A stretch of DNA of 64,000 nt from Halobacillus massiliensis (GTDB lineage Bacteria; Bacillota; Bacilli; Bacillales; Halobacillaceae): assembly GCF_900166625.1 (NCBI RefSeq), contig NZ_LT800499.1, positions 1,406,630 to 1,470,629 of the forward strand. The letters are read 5' to 3'. Under the pieces are notes generated by a model. It worked only from the letters and a program-made list of their open reading frames with translations, searched no databases and was not told where the DNA came from. Position numbers and translations under genes: made by a program. This document shows positions 26,928 to 35,500 of the stretch, one piece after another; position 1 is the first letter of the stretch, and every line of letters begins with the position of its first letter.

Positions 26928-27113
26928 ATGGTTTATGTTCTGGCATTATCTTTAATTACAATTTTATCTGTTGTCTTGTTCCTTAAAAAGAAAAAAATGA
27001 TTTATCTGGCTCTTCCAATGGTTACTCTTCTGGGATTTGCCTTAGTTAAGGTGTGGATGGTTCCCATGCCGTTTTGGGATACGGTGAAATTTATATTTGA
27101 CTTGAGAGGGTAG
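26928..27113 (+). CDS. Small membrane protein preceding the DUF4212 symporter genes
   Basis: This 61-residue protein has two hydrophobic segments (about 3-19 and 24-43) separated by a lysine cluster (LKKKKK). I do not recognise a family. It starts with ATG after GGAGGG, directly after the cre site, and is followed 34 bases later by the DUF4212 gene, so it is the first gene of the symporter operon and could be an accessory subunit. Confidence 0.75.
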   Translation: MVYVLALSLITILSVVLFLKKKKMIYLALPMVTLLGFALVKVWMVPMPFWDTVKFIFDLRG

Positions 27114-27147
27114 CAGTTTCACTGGGATTTGAAAGGAGGTGAAAAAA

Positions 27148-27453
27148 ATGCAAAAAATCGAACGTAAACATGCCGATGCTTATTTTAAGGCAAGGACCAC
27201 TATGATTGCCATTTATTTAATTATCTGGGCTGCAGTTTCATATGGAGTTGTTTTCTTTGCCGAACCGCTTTCTTCCTTCAATGTATTAGGTATCCCTTTT
27301 CACTATTACATGGGGGCACAGGGAGCAGTAATAACTTTTATTATTCTTTTGTTTGTTAATGCCGTCGTGGGTGACAAGATTGATAAAAAATACGGCTTTA
27401 ATCCAGAGTTTATCGAAGTTACTGAAGAAGAGAAAAAGGTGTTGGATCACTAA
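27148..27453 (+). CDS. DUF4212 protein, small subunit of sodium/solute symporter
   Basis: This 101-residue protein has two membrane segments (about 20-40 and 55-80) and a cytoplasmic tail with VGDKIDKKYGFNPEF, typical of DUF4212. Members are found next to VC_2705-type sodium/solute symporters and are called the small subunit. The ATG at 27148 follows a near-perfect AAAGGAGGTGA; the GTG within that sequence is not the start. The large subunit gene begins 16 bases downstream. Confidence 0.88.
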   Translation: MQKIERKHADAYFKARTTMIAIYLIIWAAVSYGVVFFAEPLSSFNVLGIPFHYYMGAQGAVITFIILLFVNAVVGDKIDKKYGFNPEFIEVTEEEKKVLDH

Positions 27454-27469
27454 GGGGAGGGAATGACGA

Positions 27470-29128
27470 GTGGATGGACAATTTCTTATATCTCTGGCAT
27501 TAATTATTGCAACATTCGCTTTATACATAGGGATTGCCCAGTTTAATAAAGCGAGACAAACATCAGACTTCTACGTAGCAGGACGAGGCGTACCTCCTAT
27601 TTACAATGGAATGGCAATTGGCGCTGACTGGATGAGTGCGGCTTCATTCATTGGTATGGCTGGCACGGTTATGGTACTTGGATATGATGGGCTCGCTTAT
27701 ATTATGGGGTGGACAGGAGGTTATTTGTTACTAACTTTTTTATTGGCTCCACAGCTTCGAAAATACGGTCGCTATACAGTGCCGGAATTTATTGGAGATC
27801 GTTATAGAAGCAACACCGCTAGAATAATCGCAGCAATCGCAACAATCATCATTAGTTTTACGTATTCTGTAGGACAGTTATCTGGATCGGGAATCGTTAT
27901 AGGACGTCTGTTAGAGGTAAACACTTCGATTGGAACACTTATCGGAGTTGTATTAATTGCTTACTATTCAGCCATGGGGGGAATGAAAGGGATCACGTGG
28001 ACCCAGGTTGCTCAATACCTCGTATTAATCGTAGCCTATTTAATTCCCGTTATTTTTATGTCTTTACAGTTAACTCAAAGCCCTGCCCCTTGGCTTTCTT
28101 ATGGATCCGTCATAGAAGAGATGCGGCAGCTTGATCAACAGCTTGGAATATCAGAATATGTGGTTCCATTTACTGAAGCAACAAAGTGGCAGTTTTTAGC
28201 TTTAATGTTTACATTGATGGCCGGTACGGCAGGACTCCCTCATGTTATCGTAAGGTTTTTTACAGTAGCCACAATGAAAGCTGCAAGGTGGAGTGGGGCG
28301 TGGGCACTTCTATTTATTGGTTTATTGTACTTATCCGCGCCTGTTTATGCAGCATTTTCCCGTTTTATTCTCATGACGGAAGTAGCTGGATCTTCCATCA
28401 ATTCCCTTCCAGCCTGGACAACGGCATGGATCGATACGGGACAGCTTTCTGTTGCGGATACAAATGGAGATGGTATACTCCAATGGTCTGAACTTGTAAT
28501 CAGCAATGATATTGTAGTTATGGCTACACCCGAGATTGCCAATTTAGGTGGGTTTGTCATTGGTTTAATGGCAGCCGGAGCCATGGCCGCTGCATTATCA
28601 ACGGCAGGCGGGCTGATGATCGCTATTTCTGCAGCCCTTTCACATGATATCTACTATCGTTCCATTAATCCACAGGCAAGTGAAAGAAAACGTCTCCTCG
28701 TAGGACGCTGGTCTATTGTTCTTGCCACAGTGGCTGCTGGTCTGCTGGCATTAAACCCTCCTGGAGCGATTACTCAAATCGTTGCCTGGGCCTTTGCCTT
28801 AGCCTCAGGTTCCTTCTTTCCGGCACTCGTTCTTGGTGTATGGTGGAAACGATCGAACGGACCTGGTGTAATAGCTGGGATGATCACTGGTTTAACTGTA
28901 ACCCTTACTTATATTTTTGCCTCTAAATTCTTCGGATTCACGATACTGGGAATCATAGATACAGGAGCCGGTATTTTCGGGGCATCATCTGCTATTTTAG
29001 CTAATGTCATTGTATCCTTAATGACTGAACCTCCTTCTAAAGAAGTGCAGGATGAAGTAACAGACCTAAGATATCCGGAGCAGGTTCATTATAAGAATGG
29101 TGAGGTATGGCTTAAGAAGACGAACTAA
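27470..29128 (+). CDS. Sodium/solute symporter large subunit (VC_2705 subfamily, acetate/short-acid type)
   Basis: This 552-residue member of the solute:sodium symporter family has about 13 membrane helices. The N-terminal core has SDFYVAGRGVPP, then GADWMSAASFIGMAGTV near residues 54-70. Homologues of the VC_2705 group with a DUF4212 partner are predicted to take up acetate or other small organic acids with sodium. Between two helices lies a 12-residue EF-hand-like loop (D330 to E341, DTNGDGILQWSE), unusual for a transporter. GTG start about eight bases after AGGGGAGGG. Upstream cre site predicts glucose repression. The exact substrate is not established. Confidence 0.88.
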   Translation: MDGQFLISLALIIATFALYIGIAQFNKARQTSDFYVAGRGVPPIYNGMAIGADWMSAASFIGMAGTVMVLGYDGLAYIMGWTGGYLLLTFLLAPQLRKYGRYTVPEFIGDRYRSNTARIIAAIATIIISFTYSVGQLSGSGIVIGRLLEVNTSIGTLIGVVLIAYYSAMGGMKGITWTQVAQYLVLIVAYLIPVIFMSLQLTQSPAPWLSYGSVIEEMRQLDQQLGISEYVVPFTEATKWQFLALMFTLMAGTAGLPHVIVRFFTVATMKAARWSGAWALLFIGLLYLSAPVYAAFSRFILMTEVAGSSINSLPAWTTAWIDTGQLSVADTNGDGILQWSELVISNDIVVMATPEIANLGGFVIGLMAAGAMAAALSTAGGLMIAISAALSHDIYYRSINPQASERKRLLVGRWSIVLATVAAGLLALNPPGAITQIVAWAFALASGSFFPALVLGVWWKRSNGPGVIAGMITGLTVTLTYIFASKFFGFTILGIIDTGAGIFGASSAILANVIVSLMTEPPSKEVQDEVTDLRYPEQVHYKNGEVWLKKTN

Positions 29129-29132
29129 GTAA

Positions 29133-29228
29133 AAGACGGACAGCTTAAAAGCTGTCCGTCTTAAGTTTTATAATAGTTTTAAAAAGCGGAAGATGGACAA
29201 TTTCCTGTTATTTCCATCTTCTTTTTTT
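29133..29228 (+). terminator. Two tandem terminators after the symporter gene
   Basis: The first is AAGACGGACAGCTT (29133-29146) with AAGCTGTCCGTCTT (29149-29162). The second is GAAGATGGA (29189-29197) with TCCATCTTC (29213-29221) followed by seven T residues. Confidence 0.9.
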
Positions 29229-29354
29229 ATGGAAACTTTTAGCCAGGTTCTCAGCCCCACCATGAGATCTTTTATTCTCTTTTTTCTCCTATTTCGAATA
29301 AAGATTTCTGGTAAACTAGTAGAATCGATATTTTGAAAGGAAGAATCAGGGGAT

Positions 29355-30251
29355 ATGTCTATATTTATCGAAGTCGTCCTGCCCGTTATATTAATCTTTT
29401 TTGCTGGATACCTGCTTCAAAAGTTTAAAAAGCTGGAGGTCAAGTCGATTTCCACGGTAGTAGTGTACATATTATTGCCTTGTCTTGTGTTTGAGACGTT
29501 TTATGAGGCAGAATTTAATCAGGAATATATGATGATGATTGCTTTTTCTATTCTTCTGCTTCTGTCTATCCTCGTAATCAACAAGGTATTTACACGTTTT
29601 GCGCGCTATAGCACTTCAGTAGAAAGTGGTTTGATTCTCTCTACAGCTTTTATGAATGCGGGAAATTATGGGACCCCGATTGTTTTATTTGCTTTTGGGG
29701 AACAAGGTTTTGTATATGCGGTTTCTTTTATGGTCATTCAGCAAATTGTGATGAACTTTTTTGGTGTATATTATGCCGCTAAAGGAACAGCAGGGTTTTG
29801 GCTCGCTGTTCAGACGGTTTTAAAGATGCCGCCTACATATGCCGTAATTATTGCTCTGGCTGCTAAGTTTACTAATGTGCCGGTTTCAGACAATTTATTA
29901 TCCAGCATAGGGTTACTCGGACAAGCTGCGATACCGGTAGTCATGGTGCTGTTAGGAATGCAGCTCGCTAATATTACAATTAAACAACTGGACTGGGGAA
30001 AAGTCACTTATGCCTCTTTACTTCGGCTTGTAGTTTCTCCATTTATTGCGTGGGGGCTCACAACGGTTCTTCCCATGAACGGTTTAATGGCAAGTGTCTT
30101 AATAATGGCTGCTGCTATGCCTTCTGCGGCTACAACGACCATGTATGCTGTTCAGTTTGACGCAAAACCTGATCTCGTATCAAGTATCACGCTAATTACT
30201 ACATTATTGAGTATTATGACCATACCTATTGTGTTAAATATCCTAGCTTAA
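29355..30251 (+). CDS. AEC (auxin efflux carrier) family transporter
   Basis: This 298-residue membrane protein has about ten helices in two inverted halves, with the AEC features LPCLVFETF (about 41-49), TAFMNAGNYGTPIVLFAFG (about 95-113) and a C-terminal AAAMPSAATTTMYAVQFD stretch. Bacterial AEC members such as YwkB or MleP carry malate, malonate or other organic acids. The substrate is not evident here. It is monocistronic, with an AGGGGAT site before ATG and a GC-rich terminator after. Confidence 0.88.
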   Translation: MSIFIEVVLPVILIFFAGYLLQKFKKLEVKSISTVVVYILLPCLVFETFYEAEFNQEYMMMIAFSILLLLSILVINKVFTRFARYSTSVESGLILSTAFMNAGNYGTPIVLFAFGEQGFVYAVSFMVIQQIVMNFFGVYYAAKGTAGFWLAVQTVLKMPPTYAVIIALAAKFTNVPVSDNLLSSIGLLGQAAIPVVMVLLGMQLANITIKQLDWGKVTYASLLRLVVSPFIAWGLTTVLPMNGLMASVLIMAAAMPSAATTTMYAVQFDAKPDLVSSITLITTLLSIMTIPIVLNILA

Positions 30252-30303
30252 ATTAAAAAAGAAAAAACATGAAAGTCAAACTCCTATAATTTCACTATAG
30301 GTA

Positions 30304-30334
30304 AAAAGCCGCGAGCTTAATCGCGGCTTTTTTT
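30304..30334. terminator. Terminator between AEC gene and small membrane protein gene
   Basis: AAAAGCCGCGA pairs with TCGCGGCTTTTTTT. The stop codon of the convergent gene at 30317 lies in the loop, so one hairpin ends both. Confidence 0.9.
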
Positions 30335-30481
30335 ATTTCTTCTATCCTTAACAAACATGTATAGATTGGCAATAATAAAAGCTATTGCTAAAGCGGCCCC
30401 TGTTGAAGACAGATTGAGCGGTGTCACATAACCGGCCACTAAGAAAAGGGAAAAAAACAAAGCAAACAAAAGATAATACAT
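30317..30481 (-). CDS. Small two-helix membrane protein
   Basis: This is a 54-residue protein with two hydrophobic segments (about 2-19 and 27-45) and a basic tail VKDRRNKKSRD. The ATG at 30481 is chosen because AAAGGAAG sits about seven bases upstream; the longer frame starting at 30514 has no binding site. Function unknown; similar small proteins are common in Bacillaceae genomes. Confidence 0.65.
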   Translation of the reverse strand: MYYLLFALFFSLFLVAGYVTPLNLSSTGAALAIAFIIANLYMFVKDRRNKKSRD

Positions 30482-30535
30482 ACAATTCTTCCTTTCCAGT
30501 GAGTTCTCCATCATTTTAACATGAGAATTGACTGG

Positions 30536-31012
30536 TTAAGAATTGATATAGGAGAAAATTTTTAAGCGAAGCGTTTTTCTCATTCTTTTAATAGTGGAGG
30601 GACTGCACTGCAAATAATAGCTGGCTTCATTCACACGACAGCCTTTTAAGAAAAGAAGCAGTACCTCCTTTTCGAAATCAGTAAGTTTACAGTTCTGCAG
30701 GAGGTCCAAATAAGTAATTACATCCGTGAAGGGATCGTTTTCCTGAAAGGATTCAATGAAGAATGGAAGATGATGGTTCTTACGGAGAATAGATTGGAAA
30801 CAGTAGATTAATTGATAGGTGAAATAAGTAGAAAACCTGGAAAGAGAAGGGTTATAAGTCTTTCTGCACTTTTCATAAACTATGTATGCTTCTTGAACAT
30901 AGTCTTCGTAAGGGAGAGGAGCTTTGAGTTTGTGAAGAGTGTAGTAAATTAGAGACTGATATTTCATAAATGATTGATTCAATTTCATCTCGTTTTCTAA
31001 TTGAATATCCAA
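30536..31012 (-). CDS. Sigma-70-like mini-factor A
   Basis: The 158-residue protein looks like a reduced sigma factor. Residues about 15-80 resemble region 2 (LIYYTLHKLK, YVQEAYIVYEKC, NPSLSRFSTYFTYQ), and residues about 105-155 resemble region 4 (LTDFEKEVLLLFLKG..VNEASYYLQCSPSTIKRMRKTL, a helix-turn-helix). No anti-sigma gene is adjacent. It faces away from a second factor of the same kind at 31207, with which the F-S-T-Y core is shared. The TTG at 31012 is uncertain: it lacks a clear binding site, and ATG at 30988 is possible. The target promoters are unknown. Confidence 0.75.
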   Translation of the reverse strand: MDIQLENEMKLNQSFMKYQSLIYYTLHKLKAPLPYEDYVQEAYIVYEKCRKTYNPSLSRFSTYFTYQLIYCFQSILRKNHHLPFFIESFQENDPFTDVITYLDLLQNCKLTDFEKEVLLLFLKGCRVNEASYYLQCSPSTIKRMRKTLRLKIFSYINS

Positions 31013-31063
31013 TTTATTATTACGCGTAATTTTATTATCTCGTAAAATCTGAAAAATAGAAAT

Positions 31064-31078
31064 AGTTTTCTGAATATT
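31064..31078. promoter_or_regulatory. CodY-like box between the sigma-like genes
   Basis: AGTTTTCTGAATATT matches the CodY consensus AATTTTCWGAAAATT at 13 of 15 positions. The region is very AT-rich, so chance similarity is possible. Confidence 0.35.
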
Positions 31079-31150
31079 TTACTAATTTTTCAATAATTTA
31101 ATTTTTAACTAAGAAAATTTAAAAAAATTCAATTTTCGTGACACCAAATG

Positions 31151-31201
31151 AGCTCCTTAATTCGATCATAGTTATAGAAGGGTAAAATCGACAAAGGAGC
31201 T
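31151..31201 (+). promoter_or_regulatory. Hairpin able to mask the ribosome binding site of sigma-like factor B
   Basis: AGCTCCTT (31151-31158) is exactly complementary to AAGGAGCT (31194-31201), which contains the Shine-Dalgarno sequence. An inner stem TCGAT (31162-31166) with ATCGA (31187-31191) extends the fold. If the mRNA starts upstream of 31151, translation of the gene at 31207 would be blocked until the hairpin opens. Confidence 0.55.
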
Positions 31202-31206
31202 AAGAG

Positions 31207-31713
31207 ATGAAAAATGAAGATTTAGAGTTTGAAGAGATAGTCAAAAGGAATGAGCGCCTCATTTATTTCCACATTAAGAACCTCCATATTAAAGACCCCG
31301 CAGGCGAGTATTTCGCTGAAGGATTAGAAGCCCTCTGGAAAGCCTATCATACATACGATCCCTCCATTGGTAAATTCTCAACTTATTTAAGCTGGAAAGT
31401 TAGAAATGCTTTAATAGACCGTATCCGCAAGGAGATAAGACGAGTAAAAAAAGAAGAGGTATTTGTTCAGTACCAGAAGGCAGCAGACAAACACTTTACT
31501 GAAGATGTTATAAAAGATGATTATTTTTGGACAAAAATACGTTCATTACTTACAGAGAATCAGTGGAAGTGGGTGTATTACTTTATAGTTTTAGATCAGT
31601 CTATAGAGGAAATCGCCAAAAGAGAAGGTGTAAAGAAGGATGCAGTTAAGAACTGGGGACGTTACGCCCGTAAAAAGCTGCGTTCAAAATTAAATAAGAC
31701 AGCCGTGTTTTAA
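31207..31713 (+). CDS. Sigma-70-like mini-factor B
   Basis: This 168-residue protein has a region 2-like part (about 10-80: RLIYFHIKNLHI, FAEGLEALWKAYHTYDPSIG, KFSTYLSWKVRNALIDRIRKE) and a region 4-like part (about 115-160: LTENQWKWVYYFIVLDQSIEEIA, then a helix-turn-helix KREGVKKDAVKNWGRYARKKL). Regions 1 and 3 are missing, as in ECF-type or ComX/SigO-like factors. The ATG follows AAAGGAG with seven-base spacing, and that site can be masked by an upstream hairpin. The stop codon lies in a large terminator stem. No anti-sigma gene is visible, so control may be at translation. Confidence 0.8.
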   Translation: MKNEDLEFEEIVKRNERLIYFHIKNLHIKDPAGEYFAEGLEALWKAYHTYDPSIGKFSTYLSWKVRNALIDRIRKEIRRVKKEEVFVQYQKAADKHFTEDVIKDDYFWTKIRSLLTENQWKWVYYFIVLDQSIEEIAKREGVKKDAVKNWGRYARKKLRSKLNKTAVF

Positions 31714-31730
31714 AACACGGCTGTCTTATT
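31693..31730. terminator. Long bidirectional terminator palindrome
   Basis: A perfect 19+19-base inverted repeat (31693-31711 with 31712-31730, core GACAGCCGTG) contains the stop codons of both convergent genes. Confidence 0.9.
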
Positions 31731-32094
31731 ATTTCTCAATAGTAATGTTAATTTTACTTAAACCAAGGGCCCTGGCCGCTTTGATCATACGTGCAGCTTC
31801 CTGCTCAGCATCGTTAATTGAAATATTACTCCTCGAAATATTTAATGAAGTGCCGCCGAACAGTGGGAAATTTTCTTCCTGTTCATCTCTAATAGAAGGA
31901 GTCGTCTCCAGCTCAGAAAGGATTTCATGTTTGCTTCGATTCACACGGCCGCGGATTTTACGACCATGGTAAACGACGCTCGCATATGGACAACCGGTTT
32001 CAGCAGAAATTTCGCGGTAATTTTTCTCGGTGTCTTGAATTAAACGTTTAACTTCAATTAAATCGTATTCATATTGTTTGTTTCGTTTTGCCAT
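31729..32094 (-). CDS. Small putative DNA-binding protein (HTH N-terminus)
   Basis: I do not recognise the family. The 121-residue product has a basic N-terminal half with a helix-turn-helix-like run (NYREISAETGCPYASVVYHG, about 25-44) followed by RKIRGRVNRSKHEI. It then has an acidic linker and a C-terminal helical segment (INDAEQEAARMIKAARALGL) ending in ITIEK. The ATG follows AAAGGAG. It shares a terminator with sigma-like factor B, so the two transcripts converge; a functional link is possible but only by position. Confidence 0.6.
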   Translation of the reverse strand: MAKRNKQYEYDLIEVKRLIQDTEKNYREISAETGCPYASVVYHGRKIRGRVNRSKHEILSELETTPSIRDEQEENFPLFGGTSLNISRSNISINDAEQEAARMIKAARALGLSKINITIEK

Positions 32095-32205
32095 AAACTT
32101 TAACTCCTTTATTAATATCTATTCATTTATTGTATACAAACTTTTACTATTTTTATAGTGTAATTTATCACCATATTCAAACAATTTCTGCGGCCAGTTA
32201 ATAAT

Positions 32206-32234
32206 AAAAAAAGAACCAGTTTATTTACTGGTTC
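32206..32234 (-). terminator. Terminator of the threonine operon
   Basis: On the - strand GAACCAGT and ACTGGTTC pair and seven T residues follow. The thrB stop codon lies in the loop. Confidence 0.9.
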
Positions 32235-33133
32235 AAAGGAGCGGAATTAACGGCTGTTACCCCGTTTATATCAGCTTGTAACAAATCGATATTATATTGT
32301 GATAAATCTGTGATGAGATTCGTGAAGTTAGTACTGGTATGAAACATGCCAATCATTGTAGGACCTGCACCACTGATATAGTAACCGAGAGCTTTATGTT
32401 TATTCAGAACTTCAGATACTTTCGGAAAGTCGGGAATTAATTCGCCCCTGTAAGGCTGATGCCATTTGTCCTGTTTCATCATTCTCCCGACAAGCTGCCA
32501 GTCTTGCTCAGCTAAAGCTGCTACTAAGACATTAGCCATTCCGCTGGCATAAACCGCATCTTTATAGGGAAGCTGAGTTGGTAAAATAGCGCGCGCTTTC
32601 TCAGTTTCTACATGATAATCAGGAATCACAGCGGCAAACGTCACGTTTTCAAGACCTTTGGAAAAGCGGACAGATTCCAGGTTATGGCCGTCATAACTTG
32701 AAACGGTAATTCCTCCATAAATAGCGGGTGCCACATTGTCAGGATGGCCTTCTATTTCACAGGCGATTAACAGCTTTTGCCGTTTTGTCAGATTCAAGTT
32801 TAACAGCTGATTAGCAAGTTCAATTCCTCCTACAACAGCGGTCGACGAGCTGCCAAGTCCCCTTGCAATTGGGACATCATTTGTCATTCGAATCTGACAA
32901 GGAGGCAGTTCGTTTTCTTTAAACTTGGCTGCAGTAAACAAAGCAGATTTATAAATGAGATTATTTTTATCGTTTGGTATGAACGGAGCATCCTGCTCAG
33001 AAAGAACGAAATTCCATTCATCTGCGGGCTCACATTCAAGTGTGACATAAAGCTGCAAAGCTAAGCCCACAGAATCGAATCCTGGTCCTAAATTTGCTGA
33101 TGTTGCAGGGATTCTAATTGTAAACATACTCAT
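32225..33133 (-). CDS. thrB: Homoserine kinase
   Basis: ThrB phosphorylates homoserine to O-phosphohomoserine for threonine synthesis. The 302-residue GHMP kinase has [18 protein letters not shown] (about 8-25) and the ATP loop [14 protein letters not shown] (about 89-102). Length is normal. It overlaps the end of thrC by four bases, giving the usual Bacillus order hom-thrC-thrB. Its stop codon is inside the operon terminator. Confidence 0.95.
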   Translation of the reverse strand: MSMFTIRIPATSANLGPGFDSVGLALQLYVTLECEPADEWNFVLSEQDAPFIPNDKNNLIYKSALFTAAKFKENELPPCQIRMTNDVPIARGLGSSSTAVVGGIELANQLLNLNLTKRQKLLIACEIEGHPDNVAPAIYGGITVSSYDGHNLESVRFSKGLENVTFAAVIPDYHVETEKARAILPTQLPYKDAVYASGMANVLVAALAEQDWQLVGRMMKQDKWHQPYRGELIPDFPKVSEVLNKHKALGYYISGAGPTMIGMFHTSTNFTNLITDLSQYNIDLLQADINGVTAVNSAPLNQ

Positions 33134-34182
33134 GATCGAACGCCTGCAGCTTCTGAGAATTGTTTAAGATCATTCTCAATAACAATTGGTTTAATTTTGC
33201 TTTTTTCAATGGCCGTATTTGGATCTTTTAAGCCATTTCCTGTTAACACATGAACAACCTTGGAACCTTGAGGAATTGTACCGTCTTTAACTTTCTTAAT
33301 CGTGCCCGCGATAGAAGCACAGGAAGCGGGTTCTGCGAAGACCCCTTCGGTTTCTGCCAGCCACTGATAAGCCTCAATGATTTCATCATCGGTTACTTCA
33401 TTTATACTCCCTTTTGACTCTTCAGCTGCTTTTAACGCAGGCTGCCAGCTTGCCGGATTACCGATCCGAATCGCAGTCGCAATTGTTTCAGGATTCTCAA
33501 TCACTTCATTTCTCACAATAGCAGCAGAACCGCTGGCTTCAAATCCAAGCATTTTTGGCAGCTTTGTTCCTTTACTCTCATGATATTCTTTAAAACCTTT
33601 CCAATAAGCGGTAATGTTCCCCGCGTTTCCCACAGGAATACTAAGGAAGTCAGGGGCATCGCCTAGTACATCACATACTTCGAAAGAGGCTGTTTTCTGT
33701 CCTTCAATTCGATAAGGGTTTACAGAATTCACAAGAGTAACAGGCTCTTTTTCAGCAATTTCACGTACCATTTTCAGTGCCTGATCAAAATTTCCTTTAA
33801 TAGAAAAGATCTCTGCCCCATACATAACGGCTTGAGCTAACTTTCCTTCTGCAATTTTCCCATCAGGAATGACGACGATACAGCGCAGTCCTGCCCGTGC
33901 AGCGAATGCTGCAGCAGATGCGGACGTATTGCCGGTTGAGGCACATATAACCGCTTTAGACCCGGCTTCTATAGCTTTAGCCATAGCCATAACCATTCCT
34001 CTGTCTTTAAATGAACCAGTCGGGTTGGCCCCTTCGATTTTCACATAAGCATCAATTCCAAGTTCTTTTGAAATCGTAGGAATTGGCAATAGAGGAGTAT
34101 TTCCTTCGTATAATGTAAGGTTAGGAGTTTCTTCAGTTACCGGTAAATGGTTTGAGTATTTATCTATAAGACCTTTCCACAT
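33130..34182 (-). CDS. thrC: Threonine synthase
   Basis: ThrC converts O-phosphohomoserine to threonine and phosphate using pyridoxal phosphate. The 350-residue sequence has the PLP lysine in [11 protein letters not shown] (about 53-63), the [14 protein letters not shown] phosphate-binding stretch, and the glycine-rich [14 protein letters not shown]. These are typical of the short Gram-positive class. It starts one base after the hom stop codon, with GAAGGGAG inside the end of hom as binding site. Confidence 0.95.
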   Translation of the reverse strand: MWKGLIDKYSNHLPVTEETPNLTLYEGNTPLLPIPTISKELGIDAYVKIEGANPTGSFKDRGMVMAMAKAIEAGSKAVICASTGNTSASAAAFAARAGLRCIVVIPDGKIAEGKLAQAVMYGAEIFSIKGNFDQALKMVREIAEKEPVTLVNSVNPYRIEGQKTASFEVCDVLGDAPDFLSIPVGNAGNITAYWKGFKEYHESKGTKLPKMLGFEASGSAAIVRNEVIENPETIATAIRIGNPASWQPALKAAEESKGSINEVTDDEIIEAYQWLAETEGVFAEPASCASIAGTIKKVKDGTIPQGSKVVHVLTGNGLKDPNTAIEKSKIKPIVIENDLKQFSEAAGVRS

Positions 34183-34183
34183 T

Positions 34184-35479
34184 TTATTCGCTCCCTTCTA
34201 CACGGAACACACTATCAACTGAACGAATGGATGAAAGTTTTCCAAGTTCTTCATAAGCGCGCTCGAAATCTGCTTCACTCACCTGGTGCGTAATCATCAT
34301 GAGCTCCCGTTCATCTTCTGCATCTGCTTTTCGCTGGATGATCTGGTCAAATGAGATATCATATTGAGCAAAAATTTTCGTTAATTCCATTAACATACCA
34401 GGCTGATCATGAACGTGCAGGCGTAAATATTTTTTAGTTATTGTATCATTTTTAGTTTTCATTTTCTTAGGAAATTGCGGTTGTACATAGGCCATGCCAG
34501 AGGTTCCCAGTCTTAAACTTTTTATAACAGCAATTAAATCGGACACGACAGCTGTGGCAGTAGGAAATTTACCTGCTCCTGGACCATAAAACATGGTTTC
34601 ACCAACAGCGTCACCGTATACATATACTGCATTGTACTCATCATTTACAGATGAGAGTGGGTGATCAAGAGGCAGCAGGGTAGGCTCTACACTGATCGAC
34701 GCTCCATTTTCACTGTGATCTGCAACGCCGATTAATTTAACAGAATAGCCCAGCTGTTTCGCATAATTGATGTCAGAAAGTGACAACCCTCTTATCCCTT
34801 TTATTTGGACATCTTCAAGGTTAATAGGCATCGAAAACCCAAGGATAGAAAGAATGGTCATTTTTCTTGCTGCATCAAGACCATCGACATCTGCAGTAGG
34901 ATCAGCTTCAGCGAAGCCAAGATCCTGGGCCTCTTTCAGTACTGTATCGAAGTCGACGCCTTCTTTCGACATTTTAGTTAGAATATAATTAGTCGTTCCA
35001 TTGACAATTCCCATCATCTTACGAATACGGTCAGATGACAAACCATCCAGAATAGCTCGAAGGATTGGAATGCCTCCCGCTACGCTGGCTTCGTAAAAGA
35101 GGTCGCATTTGTTTCGCTGTGTGGCTTCAAGTAATTCAGCACCATACTGAGCGACTAAATCCTTATTTGCTGTTACAATGTGTTTCCCATTTTCAATGGC
35201 TTCCATCAATATTTTTAAAGTATGGTCAATGCCTCCCATGACCTCAACCACAACATCTATTTCAGGATCCTGCGTGATATCTGTGTATTGATCAGTAAGT
35301 TTAGTTTCATTGTTTTGCAGGTTTCTAGGTTTTGATAAATTGTTGACAAGAACTGTTTTAATATTTACGTTACAACCCGTTTTATGTTGAATACTTTCTT
35401 TATGATCTTCCAGGATTTCAATTACGCCGCTTCCAACAGTACCTAATCCCAGAAGTCCTACAGAAATTGTTTCTTTCAT
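34184..35479 (-). CDS. hom: Homoserine dehydrogenase
   Basis: Hom reduces aspartate semialdehyde to homoserine with NAD(P)H. The 431-residue protein has an N-terminal nucleotide motif [13 protein letters not shown] (about 7-19), a catalytic domain with ANKDLVA and [10 protein letters not shown], and a C-terminal ACT domain (about 350-425, [12 protein letters not shown]) that usually senses threonine. The ATG at 35479 is preferred over the GTG at 35500 because the region between carries GGGAGTG as binding site. It is the first gene of the threonine operon; an inverted repeat lies 75-90 bases upstream. Confidence 0.95.
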   Translation of the reverse strand: MKETISVGLLGLGTVGSGVIEILEDHKESIQHKTGCNVNIKTVLVNNLSKPRNLQNNETKLTDQYTDITQDPEIDVVVEVMGGIDHTLKILMEAIENGKHIVTANKDLVAQYGAELLEATQRNKCDLFYEASVAGGIPILRAILDGLSSDRIRKMMGIVNGTTNYILTKMSKEGVDFDTVLKEAQDLGFAEADPTADVDGLDAARKMTILSILGFSMPINLEDVQIKGIRGLSLSDINYAKQLGYSVKLIGVADHSENGASISVEPTLLPLDHPLSSVNDEYNAVYVYGDAVGETMFYGPGAGKFPTATAVVSDLIAVIKSLRLGTSGMAYVQPQFPKKMKTKNDTITKKYLRLHVHDQPGMLMELTKIFAQYDISFDQIIQRKADAEDERELMMITHQVSEADFERAYEELGKLSSIRSVDSVFRVEGSE

Positions 35480-35500
35480 TTTCCCACACTCCCTGTCCAC

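Noticed and set aside
28186-28491. 101-residue + strand frame overlapping the symporter
   Set aside because: Lies wholly inside a conserved transporter gene in another frame; no start signal.
31045-31059. Second possible CodY-like match near the sigma-like genes
   Set aside because: Five mismatches to the consensus in very AT-rich DNA.
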